Source: JAPHTQ01 sp046484535 (GTDB lineage Bacteria; Pseudomonadota; Gammaproteobacteria; Thiohalomonadales; Thiohalomonadaceae). Taken from it: a stretch of DNA of 50,606 nucleotides. The position numbers and the translations under genes were made by a program. Positions 44,379 through 50,606 of the stretch are shown piece by piece (the first letter of the stretch is position 1; each line of letters opens with the position of its first letter). A model generated the notes under the pieces. That model was not told the DNA's origin. It did no database searches and saw nothing but the letters and a program-made list of their open reading frames with translations. The stretch covers positions 1 to 50,606 of the forward strand of contig JAWOIT010000006.1 in the NCBI GenBank assembly GCA_046484535.1. The letters are read 5' to 3'.

Positions 44379-45548
44379 TCATCTTTCGCTTCGCTTTTCG
44401 TCCGCTTCGGACGAATAGGGGCTGACCCTGACGGCGCGCCCTGACTCAAGCGCGGGATAGGGGGTGGTAATCACCAGCTCACCCTGACCGACACCCTCGA
44501 TTAACTGCACACGCTCCCCTTCTACGCTTCCCGTTGTCACAGGCGACCAAACCGCCTCACCGCCGCGAATAGCAAACACCCCGTCTCGCCCCTTGCGCTG
44601 CTGCACCGCATGCAACGGTACGCTGATCACCGCCTCCATTCGCTCCACTTCCACCTCGGCCTTCACGCTCATGCCTGCATGAAGATCGACCGTCGTATCA
44701 GAACGGAAAGGAACCTCAAAGGTAAAATTACGACTGAGGCTGTCCATAGCCGGGTGGATACGATGAATCTCGCCTTGCCACAATGTCGCCTGTTGATGGA
44801 GTTGCAGGTAAGTGCGAAGTCCGGTCGTGACTCTCTGCCGATCCGATTGCGGCGCACTCACCACCGCCTTGAGTGACGCGGTATCCACCAACTCCAGCAA
44901 CGGACTACCCGGATTGACGGTCTCCCCCTCGTCTACCAGAAGCGCCTGCACCACTGCGGTAAAAGGCGCAACCACCTCAGCGTAACCAAGTCGGGTTTCC
45001 GCCATTGCCACTGCCTGTCGATTCTCCTCCAGTGAGGCGGTCAAGGTGGCGACGCGGCGCTTGCTCTCCTCAAGTTTTTGCTCGCTTATCGTTCCACGGG
45101 AAAAAAGGTTTTCATCGATCTCGAGTTGTCCCCGCCAGTACTTCAGATCGGCGCGGATACGATCAGCCGCAGCCTGCAGCCGCCGGAGCTCTTGTCTCTG
45201 CTCCGTATCATCGAGACGGAACAACAGCTGTCCCTCTTCGACGGCATCCCCCGCCTTGACGTAAACGTTATTAACCGAAGAGACCAGACGCGAAGAAACC
45301 GTTGCGCGCCTGTCCGCCTCAATAGTGCCGCTATAGCTTGTTGTCACCACAAACGGTCGTGATGCAGTGCGCTCTGTCTCAACCAACAGCGGTTCAGGTT
45401 CTTCCACCTCAGGAACAACCAGGCGCTCACGCAGGCGCAAGCCGGCGATGAGCGCGATGACGATAAGTCCCATGATCAGGTAGTGCGGCGCACGAAGTTT
45501 GGCTGACCACCTAACAAGTGAATGAATTCGTGTCCGGCTACTTCCCAT
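44379..45548 (-). CDS. RND periplasmic adaptor (membrane fusion protein)
   Basis: 389-aa adaptor: N-terminal membrane helix (about 21-38), lipoyl/barrel-sandwich halves (TVSSRLVSSVNNVYVKAGD... and ...VQALLVDEGETVNPGSPLL), an alpha-hairpin (about 120-175) and a C-terminal beta domain. It links the inner-membrane pump to an outer-membrane channel, not encoded here. The ATG at 45548 (MGSSRTRI) follows GGGAGGATA and overlaps the end of the cytochrome gene by 11 bases, indicating co-translation. Confidence 0.9.
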   Translation of the reverse strand: MGSSRTRIHSLVRWSAKLRAPHYLIMGLIVIALIAGLRLRERLVVPEVEEPEPLLVETERTASRPFVVTTSYSGTIEADRRATVSSRLVSSVNNVYVKAGDAVEEGQLLFRLDDTEQRQELRRLQAAADRIRADLKYWRGQLEIDENLFSRGTISEQKLEESKRRVATLTASLEENRQAVAMAETRLGYAEVVAPFTAVVQALLVDEGETVNPGSPLLELVDTASLKAVVSAPQSDRQRVTTGLRTYLQLHQQATLWQGEIHRIHPAMDSLSRNFTFEVPFRSDTTVDLHAGMSVKAEVEVERMEAVISVPLHAVQQRKGRDGVFAIRGGEAVWSPVTTGSVEGERVQLIEGVGQGELVITTPYPALESGRAVRVSPYSSEADEKRSER

Positions 45549-45981
45549 TATCCTCCCTCCCCGGTGCTTGGGTTTGTGCAGCACTCTTGCCGCGATACCA
45601 ACTGTGACAGTCCACACAGCGCTGATGCAGCACCTTGTAGTTAACCAGCACCTCATCGGTCCGCTCGCTCATCGCCGCCTTCTTGAGGTCCAGCGCCGCC
45701 TCTCGCATCGCATCGTCCGCCCGCATGAAAGCGGATGAATCCCCTCCCAATTCCGCCAGAAGTTTTATTCTCTGCAAAAAAGGCGGCATAGGGTGTTCTG
45801 CAATCGATGCTGCTCCAGCCGCCACCCCCTGGTAGTCCTCACGCCAGATCCCCGCATTGATCTGCGTCATACCATCACTAAGGTCCAGCATGATTTCCTT
45901 CATCGCATCACTTGCGGCCACACAGGGCGACAGCCACAGGGCCATTACCGCCCCCACCGTCCGGGTAAAATTTTTCATCAC
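45538..45981 (-). CDS. Exported cytochrome c'-like monohaem protein
   Basis: 147-aa protein with signal peptide (residues 1-23, ALWLSPCVAAS) and one haem c motif, CVDCH, near the C-terminus (about residues 122-126). The body is all-helical in prediction by eye, as in four-helix-bundle cytochrome c'/c556. Such proteins bind haem in the periplasm and sometimes NO. Placement as first gene of an RND efflux operon is unusual. Confidence 0.85.
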   Translation of the reverse strand: MMKNFTRTVGAVMALWLSPCVAASDAMKEIMLDLSDGMTQINAGIWREDYQGVAAGAASIAEHPMPPFLQRIKLLAELGGDSSAFMRADDAMREAALDLKKAAMSERTDEVLVNYKVLHQRCVDCHSWYRGKSAAQTQAPGREDNGK

Positions 45982-45992
45982 ACCACCTTATA

Positions 45993-46009
45993 AGCGATTA
46001 ATTACTCAC
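45993..46009 (-). promoter_or_regulatory. Candidate TetR operator before the cytochrome-RND operon
   Basis: Minus-strand GTGAGTAATTAATCGCT is identical in 16 of 17 positions to the plus-strand site 46634-46650 upstream of the TetR gene. It lies 12 bases before the cytochrome ATG, after the tetR terminator. Confidence 0.65.
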
Positions 46010-46017
46010 TTTTTGTT

Positions 46018-46046
46018 CAAAAAAAAACCCTGACCGATCAGGGTTT
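46018..46046 (-). terminator. Intrinsic terminator of the tetR gene
   Basis: Minus strand: AAACCCTGA / TCAGGGTTT hairpin with a 4-base loop followed by nine T. The tetR stop codon lies in the first arm. Confidence 0.85.
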
Positions 46047-46625
46047 AAGGGAGGGCCAAAGGAACTGCCAGAGCGGCTCGGCCTCATTCTCCAGTGAAAA
46101 GTTGAACTCATATACCGACCAGCGCATCACCAACCCCTGGATAATCGCCACGATATAGCGTGCCGTTTTTTCCGGCTCGATATCGGCGCGAAATGATCCT
46201 TCAGCCACCCCCTCCTCTATCAGTTTAGTGAGGCTGCTGACATAACCGCCCATCATTTTTTGCACCACCGCCTTGAGCTTGGGGGACTCCAGGTGGAGGC
46301 GGTCGGAGAAGAGCACACGGGGGATCGCCCGGTGTTTGTTCATAAAGGCGAGCTGTTTGTGAACAAGCTGATGCAGCCGTTCATCCGCCGGCCCGGAAGC
46401 CGTGAACTGCTTGCCGACCACCTTGAACAGGTTGTCGCCGACCCAGTTGATCACGGCGGTGAAGATTTCATCACGGCTTTTAAAATGGCGGAAAATCGTC
46501 GGTTGTGCGATCCCCACCCGATCGGCAATCGCCTGTGTGGTGAGTTTCTTCAGCCCCTTCTCCACCGACAGCTCCATGGTGGCCTCGATGATCTCCTTTC
46601 TGCGCTCTTCGTGTGATTTGCCCAT
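46038..46625 (-). CDS. TetR/AcrR-family repressor
   Basis: 195-aa regulator with an N-terminal helix-turn-helix (LTTQAIADRVGIAQPTIFRHFKSRDEIF, about 26-53) and a ligand-binding domain ending in RWSVYEFNFSLENEAEPLWQFLW. It probably represses the pump operon to its left and itself. The frame is open to 46691; the ATG at 46625 was chosen because the putative operator (46634-46650) would otherwise lie inside the gene. Effector unknown. Confidence 0.88.
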   Translation of the reverse strand: MGKSHEERRKEIIEATMELSVEKGLKKLTTQAIADRVGIAQPTIFRHFKSRDEIFTAVINWVGDNLFKVVGKQFTASGPADERLHQLVHKQLAFMNKHRAIPRVLFSDRLHLESPKLKAVVQKMMGGYVSSLTKLIEEGVAEGSFRADIEPEKTARYIVAIIQGLVMRWSVYEFNFSLENEAEPLWQFLWPSLKP

Positions 46626-46633
46626 AGCGATTT

Positions 46634-46650
46634 GTGAGTAATTAATTGCT
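46634..46650 (+). promoter_or_regulatory. Candidate TetR operator before the tetR gene
   Basis: GTGAGTAATTAATTGCT contains the imperfect palindrome AGTAATTAATTGCT and matches the site at 45993-46009 (minus strand) in 16 of 17 bases. Two copies, one before each unit, suggest autoregulation plus pump repression. Confidence 0.65.
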
Positions 46651-46721
46651 TTTAGATTAATGCAGCGGTCTACCCAAGTCAAATGTTGCATTCCTTATGC
46701 TACTTAAATAGACTCCTTTGC

Positions 46722-46736
46722 TGTCACATTGTGACA
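46722..46736. promoter_or_regulatory. Palindrome upstream of the haemoglobin gene
   Basis: TGTCACATTGTGACA has perfect 6-base arms around ATT, 31 bases before the globin ATG. A weaker palindrome, GTTGCAT-N5-ATGCTAC, lies at 46685-46703. Either may be the site for NsrR or an FNR/CRP-family protein; the exact regulator is not identifiable by eye. Confidence 0.5.
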
Positions 46737-46766
46737 TTTATCAATTTATTCTAGGGAGTATGAATT

Positions 46767-47132
46767 ATGAGCACGCTGTATGAGCGCTTGGGCGGTGAAG
46801 CCGCCGTAGACAAGGCTGTCGATATCTTCTACCGCAAGGTTTTGGCTGACGACAGCGTCAGTGACTTCTTCGACGACGTGGACATGGACCGGCAAGCCGC
46901 CAAGCAGAAAGCATTCCTGACCATGGTCTTCGGCGGACCCAACAACTACACCGGACTGGACATGCGAGAGGGTCACAAACACCTGGTCGAGCGCGGTCTG
47001 AATGACAGCCATGTGGATGCCATCGTCGATCACCTTGGCAGCACATTAAAGGAGTTGGGCGCGGCGGATGCAGACATCGCAGAGGTCGCCAATATCGCCA
47101 ACAGTGTCCGCGACGACGTCCTCAATCGCTGA
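46767..47132 (+). CDS. Group I truncated haemoglobin
   Basis: 121-aa 2-on-2 globin. Proximal haem ligand is likely His70 (MREGHKHLV); Tyr22 sits at the B10 position (DIFYRKVL), typical of globins that stabilise bound O2 or oxidise NO to nitrate. AGGGAG precedes the ATG. The following gene encodes a flavin/[2Fe-2S] reductase and the third an NsrR-type repressor, so NO dioxygenation is the likely role, here split over two polypeptides instead of a flavohaemoglobin. Confidence 0.92.
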   Translation: MSTLYERLGGEAAVDKAVDIFYRKVLADDSVSDFFDDVDMDRQAAKQKAFLTMVFGGPNNYTGLDMREGHKHLVERGLNDSHVDAIVDHLGSTLKELGAADADIAEVANIANSVRDDVLNR

Positions 47133-47139
47133 TGCCACT

Positions 47140-48105
47140 ATGTCCAGTATCATCATCGACAAGCAAAATTACCCACTTGCTCCCGGTGCCACGGTACTGG
47201 ACACCCTATTGGAGGCCGGCCTGAATGTCGCCTTTGGCTGCCGGGCCGGCTCCTGCCAATCCTGTCTGCTGCGTGCTACCGCCGGTAAGATCCCGGCAGA
47301 GGCCCAGCACGGATTAAAGGATACCCTCAAAACGCAGGGCTGGTTTCTCCCCTGCCGCTGCAAACCTACCGAGACGCTGACCATCGACCTCAATGCCGGC
47401 ATGCCGCAGTTGCATCAAGCTAAGGTCGTGGGAAAGTGCCTGCTTTCCCGACGGGTCATGGGATTGTGGCTCAAGTGTCGGGAGCCGTTTGACTACCGGG
47501 CGGGACAATACATCAATCTTCGGCGTGATCAGACCACCGCCCGCAGCTACTCACTGGCCGGCCTGCCACATGCCGACGATTACCTTGAGCTGCATATCGC
47601 CCGTATCGACGGCGGCGCGGTCAGTCCTTGGGTACATGATGAGCTGCAGGTGGGCGAAAGCATCGAGATCGAAGGACCGATGGGCGATTGCTTTTATGTA
47701 AGCGGTACCCCCGAGCAACCCCTTCTGTTGGTAGGCACAGGCACCGGACTGGCGCCGCTCTACGGTATCGTTCGCGATGCACTGCATAATGGCCACAATG
47801 GACCGATTCACCTATTCCATGGCGCACGCACCAACGACTATCTATACTATTATGATGAATTGAAGCGGCTCAGCGGCCGCCATGAAAATCTGCACTACCA
47901 TCCCAGCCTGGTCGAAGCCGCGGAGCCGGCGCCTGTAGACGTGGAAGTCGGCGCCGTCAATGAACTTGTCGCCCGGCAACTGCCGGAGCTCTCCGGCTGG
48001 AGGGTTTATCTCAGCGGGGCGCCGGATCTTGTCAATCAGCTGCGCAAACAGTGCTTTTTGGCCGGGGCTGCGAGTAACGCGATCCACACCGATCCCTTTA
48101 TCTGA
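47140..48105 (+). CDS. [2Fe-2S] ferredoxin/FAD/NAD(P)H reductase, probable globin partner
   Basis: 321-aa protein. N-terminal plant-type ferredoxin with Cys34, Cys39, Cys42 and Cys72 (CRAGSCQSC); FAD-binding domain with ARSYSLAG; NAD(P)-binding GTGTGLAPLYGI; C-terminal YLSGAPDLVNQLRKQC. Layout as in CDP-6-deoxy-glucoseene reductase or oxygenase reductases. ATG 47140 is 7 bases past the globin stop; an upstream in-frame start at 47068 lies inside the globin gene. Electron delivery to the globin is inferred from the operon. Confidence 0.88.
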   Translation: MSSIIIDKQNYPLAPGATVLDTLLEAGLNVAFGCRAGSCQSCLLRATAGKIPAEAQHGLKDTLKTQGWFLPCRCKPTETLTIDLNAGMPQLHQAKVVGKCLLSRRVMGLWLKCREPFDYRAGQYINLRRDQTTARSYSLAGLPHADDYLELHIARIDGGAVSPWVHDELQVGESIEIEGPMGDCFYVSGTPEQPLLLVGTGTGLAPLYGIVRDALHNGHNGPIHLFHGARTNDYLYYYDELKRLSGRHENLHYHPSLVEAAEPAPVDVEVGAVNELVARQLPELSGWRVYLSGAPDLVNQLRKQCFLAGAASNAIHTDPFI

Positions 48106-48133
48106 GACAGCGGCGAGAGCCGCCATGTAATTT

Positions 48134-48598
48134 ATGCAATTAACCCGTCATACCGATTACGCCCTGCGCGTTTTAATCTTCCTGGCTTTGCAGCCGGACA
48201 AGCAACTGGTGACCATGGCCGACATCGAGCGGCACTTTGTCATCCCCCGCAACCACCTCATCAAAATCGTACAGCGACTGGCTAAACTGGGTTATGCCCA
48301 TACCACACGGGGAAAACACGGCGGGGTTCGCCTCGGTCGTGCTCCCGAATCAATTCGAATCGGCGATATGGTTAGCGACATGGAAACCACATTGGAGGTG
48401 ATCGACTGCAATAAACCTGTATGTCCTCTGCTCGGGCACTGCCGCCTTAAAAACATGCTGACACAGGCGAGCCAATCTTTTATAGACACACTTAACCGTT
48501 ACACCCTCTCCGATATCATCGCCGAACCAAAAACTCTTGAAACCGCATTGACCTGGAACCTGGACGATAACGCCGAAAGAACCTCCACCCGCTGTTAA
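48134..48598 (+). CDS. nsrR: NsrR-type Rrf2-family NO-sensing repressor
   Basis: 154-aa Rrf2 protein. N-terminal winged helix (MQLTRHTDYALRVLIFLAL) and cluster cysteines Cys92, Cys97, Cys103 with C-x4-C-x5-C spacing as in E. coli NsrR (91, 96, 102). The [2Fe-2S] or [4Fe-4S] cluster is destroyed by NO, releasing repression of NO-detoxification genes. It is downstream of the globin and reductase genes, 28 bases apart, and probably regulates them. Confidence 0.92.
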   Translation: MQLTRHTDYALRVLIFLALQPDKQLVTMADIERHFVIPRNHLIKIVQRLAKLGYAHTTRGKHGGVRLGRAPESIRIGDMVSDMETTLEVIDCNKPVCPLLGHCRLKNMLTQASQSFIDTLNRYTLSDIIAEPKTLETALTWNLDDNAERTSTRC

Positions 48599-48637
48599 AG
48601 AGCCAGTCGCCCAACGGCAATCCCGAACATCCGCCAA

Positions 48638-48666
48638 CTGGCATATACCACCTGCTGACCTATACT
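48638..48666 (+). promoter_or_regulatory. Candidate promoter of the OmpW-like gene
   Basis: TATACT (-10) at 48661-48666 with CTGGCA 17 bases upstream as a weak -35. An inverted repeat AGAGTA/TACTCT lies just downstream (48673-48688), possibly an operator or leader hairpin. Confidence 0.4.
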
Positions 48667-48717
48667 GAATTAAGAGTAAGACTACTCTCCATACGAGTGT
48701 TTTCAGAGGAGAAAATC

Positions 48718-49377
48718 ATGAGTGGATTGGTCAGCAAAGTCGCACCGGGAGCTGTATTGGTGACTGTCATGGGCGTTGGTGGACTTGTCCAGCAGGCTGT
48801 GGCGGAAACCGGAGACCGGTTACTTCGCGTCGGGATCAGCACGATGGATACCGACTCAAAGAGTGAAAGTTTCAGCTCAATATCCGGCAGCGGCATCGAG
48901 CTTGATGATGCGAACACAGCAACGATTACGGCAGCCTACTTCTTTGCCGATAACATGGCGGTAGAATTAACGACAGGTCTGCCCTATCAGCATGACCTAC
49001 AAGGTAACAGCCGTTTAAGGGACCTCGGCATCGACAAAATCGCTGAGGTCAAATCAGTGTCAACGACACTGGGAGTTCAGTTCTATTTCCCCAATGAAAC
49101 CATGTTCCGACCCTATGCAGGTGTTGGCGGGACTTATACGTCCTTCTACGACGAGGAGATGGAAATAGGCGGCATTGACGTGAACCTTGATGAGTCACTG
49201 GACTATTCTCTCCTGGTCGGGGCGGACATGGAAATACAGAACAACCTATTCGTAAACCTGGATGCACGCTACCACAATATCGATACAACAGCGGAATTCA
49301 GCGGCGCCATCGATGAGAATATTGAAATGGATGTCGATCCCTTCGTATATACTTTGGGCCTCGGTTATCGTTTCTGA
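48718..49377 (+). CDS. OmpW-like outer-membrane beta-barrel protein
   Basis: 219-aa protein: signal peptide (residues 1-29, ending in QQAVAE), then an eight-strand barrel pattern with LLRVGIS at the start, AAYFFADNMAVELTTGLPYQHDL, FRPYAGVGGTYTSFYDE, and the C-terminal VYTLGLGYRF ending in aromatic F. Matches the OmpW family. GAGGAGA precedes the ATG (48718); a closer upstream ATG lacks this site. Role: small hydrophobic or stress-related uptake channel; not specified by context. Confidence 0.85.
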   Translation: MSGLVSKVAPGAVLVTVMGVGGLVQQAVAETGDRLLRVGISTMDTDSKSESFSSISGSGIELDDANTATITAAYFFADNMAVELTTGLPYQHDLQGNSRLRDLGIDKIAEVKSVSTTLGVQFYFPNETMFRPYAGVGGTYTSFYDEEMEIGGIDVNLDESLDYSLLVGADMEIQNNLFVNLDARYHNIDTTAEFSGAIDENIEMDVDPFVYTLGLGYRF

Positions 49378-49387
49378 TATCAAACAT

Positions 49388-49423
49388 ACGGGCGGCGTTG
49401 CCATTGCAATGCCGCCCGTTTTC
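49388..49423 (+). terminator. Terminator after the OmpW-like gene
   Basis: ACGGGCGGC / GCCGCCCGT hairpin with a 14-base loop, followed by TTTTCCC, 10 bases past the stop codon. Confidence 0.85.
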
Positions 49424-49584
49424 CCTTCACAGGGTTTCTATCTAACACTACAGAAAATATGGCATTAACGGGGATAGCCTACGTTCCCGTTAGCGACATT
49501 TTGTATCTTCCTTTCATTAACGTCATTTAGCGTCTCGGCGGCTCGCTGTTAAAGAGTATCGACTCTCGCCCGGCTGAAAAAACG

Positions 49585-50360
49585 ATCTCACCGCAGAAGC
49601 GCAAAGACGCAAAGACGCAAAGGGAAAGCATCCGTAGGGTGCCGCCGTCAGGCGCACCGTTGAGGCGGTTCGCCTCGCAGGCTCGGCAAACCCTACCAAC
49701 TTTGCGCTACCCCGGAACCCGTAGGGTGCCGCCGTCAGGCGCACCATCGAGGCGGTTCGCCTCGCAAGCTCGGCAAACCCTACCAATATGGCGCTTACCC
49801 CGGAACCCGTAGGGTGCCGCCGTCAGGCGCACCATCGAGGCGGTTCGCCTCGCAGGCTCGGCAAACCCTACCAATATGGCGCTTACCCCGGAACCCGTAG
49901 GGTGCCGCCGTCAGGCGCACCATCGAGGCGGTTCGCCTCGCAGGCTCGGCAAACCCTACCAACTTTGCGCTACCCCGGAACCCGTAGGGTGCCGCCGTCA
50001 GGCGCACCATCGAGGCGGTTCGCCTCGCAAGCTCGGCAAACCCTACCAATATGGCGCTTACCCCGGCATCCGTAGGGTGCCGCCGTCAGGCGCACCATCG
50101 AGGCGGTTCGCCTCGCAAGCTCGGCAAACCCTACCAATATGGCGCTTACCCCGGAACCCGTAGGGTGCCGCCGTCAGGCGCACCGTTGAGGCGGTTCGCC
50201 TCGCAAGCTCGGCAAACCCTACCAATATGGCGCTTACCCCGGAACCCGTAGGGTGCCGCCGTCAGGCGCACCATTGAGGCGGTTCGCCTCGCAGGCTCGG
50301 CAAACCCTACCAACTTTGCGCTATGCGGCGAGGTCATTCTTACTCGGGGCGAGTAGTTAC
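49585..50360. repeat. Tandem array of eight 87/88-bp hairpin-rich units (copy C of the family)
   Basis: Units begin with GTAGGGTGCCGCCGTCAGG at 49634, 49721, 49809, 49897, 49984, 50072, 50160 and 50248. Each core (about 63 bp) has outer arms GTAGGGT/ACCCTAC, a hairpin GGTGC-c-GCC/GGC-GCACC and a hairpin GAGGCG-GTT-CGCCTC; linkers are of two kinds (AACTTTGCGCTA or AATATGGCGCTTA). The array is bordered by TCACCGCAGAAGCGCAAAG on the left (49588) and GCGGCGAGGTCATTC on the right. Units differ by only a few bases, indicating recent copying. Open frames across it are artefacts. Confidence 0.9.
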
Positions 50361-50364
50361 GGAC

Positions 50365-50399
50365 ATATAAAAACCGGTGGTCATCCATGACCACCGGTT
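50365..50399 (-). terminator. Terminator of the last gene
   Basis: Perfect 13-bp inverted repeat AACCGGTGGTCAT / ATGACCACCGGTT with a 2-base loop (50372-50399); on the minus strand it is followed by TTTTTATAT. Confidence 0.88.
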
Positions 50400-50426
50400 A
50401 CACCACCTTACAACTACTTTTCTCTA

Positions 50427-50606
50427 TTAACGGAACACCACCAATCCGCCGGCATAATCCGCCACGTAGACACGGCCGTGGGCAATGGCGGTACCGGTGG
50501 CCTCGCCAACCGTGTCCTGATGTTGCAGCAGTACCGGATTGGCCGGATCGCTCCAGTCGATCTTGGCCACACCCGCCGGGCCGTAGGCGATATAGAAGAC
50601 CAGCTT
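50427..50606 (-). CDS. LVIVD/beta-propeller repeat protein, 3' end
   Basis: The last 59 codons of a minus-strand gene that runs past the window edge, ending GGLVVFR before TAA. The fragment reads in propeller-like blades: YGPAGVAKIDWSDPANPVLL then GTAIAHGRVYVADYAGGLVV, the pattern of LVIVD-repeat proteins of unknown role. The start is outside the window. Confidence 0.75.
   Translation of the reverse strand, partial: KLVFYIAYGPAGVAKIDWSDPANPVLLQHQDTVGEATGTAIAHGRVYVADYAGGLVVFR

Noticed and set aside
46625..46691. Longer TetR start at 46691
   Set aside because: It would place the candidate operator inside the gene; the shorter form has the usual family N-terminus.
49634..49700. tRNA-like cloverleaf in the repeat unit
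   Set aside because: A 7-bp outer arm and inner hairpins exist, but there is no anticodon arm or T-loop consensus. The GGTTCGC segment lacks the required T-loop bases.
49634..50330. CRISPR array
   Set aside because: Unit and linker are both nearly constant; there are no unique spacers, the unit is 87-88 bp, and no cas gene is in the window.
49585..50394. Open frames running through the tandem array
   Set aside because: They arise from repetition of the 87/88-bp unit and code for repeated arginine/proline-rich strings without start signals; an array this regular is not a gene.

Overview
The window comes from a sulfur-oxidising, nitrogen-fixing gammaproteobacterium, most like Chromatiales/Sedimenticola-type organisms. 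Three things support this: a reverse-type dsr operon in the Allochromatium vinosum order (dsrB-EFH-C-MKL-JOP-N-R), a nif accessory cluster in the Azotobacter-like order (rnf / nifL-nifA / nifB-fdxN-orf-nifQ), and Pseudomonas-like housekeeping blocks (nagZ, hypoxanthine phosphoribosyltransferase, methylthioinosine phosphorylase). The lineage is inferred from gene content only.

Layout. 1-12 kb: dsr operon. DsrB (3' end), the DsrEFH/DsrC sulfur relay, the DsrMKJOP membrane complex and DsrL form the cytoplasmic sulfur-oxidation route; a terminator follows dsrP. A TrpD2-like gene, dsrN and dsrR come next, ending at a second hairpin. 12.2-15.1 kb: NarX/NarL-like two-component system and a CsiV-like protein. 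15.2-19.9 kb (minus strand): methylthioinosine phosphorylase, hypoxanthine phosphoribosyltransferase, MscS channel, NagZ, L,D-transpeptidase, CYTH phosphatase. 20-22.4 kb: quinone-oxidoreductase-like protein, cupin, tRNA-dihydrouridine synthase. 22.5-24.7 kb: repeat element and a GH15 glycosidase. 25-31.5 kb (minus): nifQ, an 81-aa orphan, fdxN, nifB, a second repeat element, nifA and nifL. 31.8-37.2 kb (plus): rnfABCDGEH. 37.5-41.2 kb: an AT-richer stretch with an orphan exported protein, MtfA-like peptidase, LpxR-like outer-membrane protein and a small membrane protein. 41.2-46.7 kb (minus): RND pump, adaptor, cytochrome c and TetR regulator. 46.8-48.6 kb: truncated haemoglobin, [2Fe-2S] flavin reductase and NsrR, which read as a nitric-oxide defence operon. 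48.7-49.4 kb: OmpW-like barrel. 49.6-50.35 kb: eight tandem copies of an 87/88-bp hairpin-rich repeat. The window ends in the 3' end of a minus-strand LVIVD-type propeller gene.

How it works together. The nif block carries three sigma-54 (-24/-12) promoter matches, before nifB, nifL and rnfA, and two TGT-N10-ACA NifA sites, one of them between nifL and rnfA. This suggests that NifA drives FeMo-cofactor synthesis (NifB, FdxN, NifQ), its own operon, and the Rnf complex that supplies low-potential electrons to nitrogenase. nifHDK is not in the window. The TetR gene and the cytochrome-RND operon share a near-identical 17-bp site, which suggests one repressor for both. The least explained items are the tandem and dispersed hairpin repeats, the 81-aa orphan at the nifO position, the exported orphan at 37.5 kb, the cytochrome in the RND operon, and the split flavohaemoglobin-like operon.
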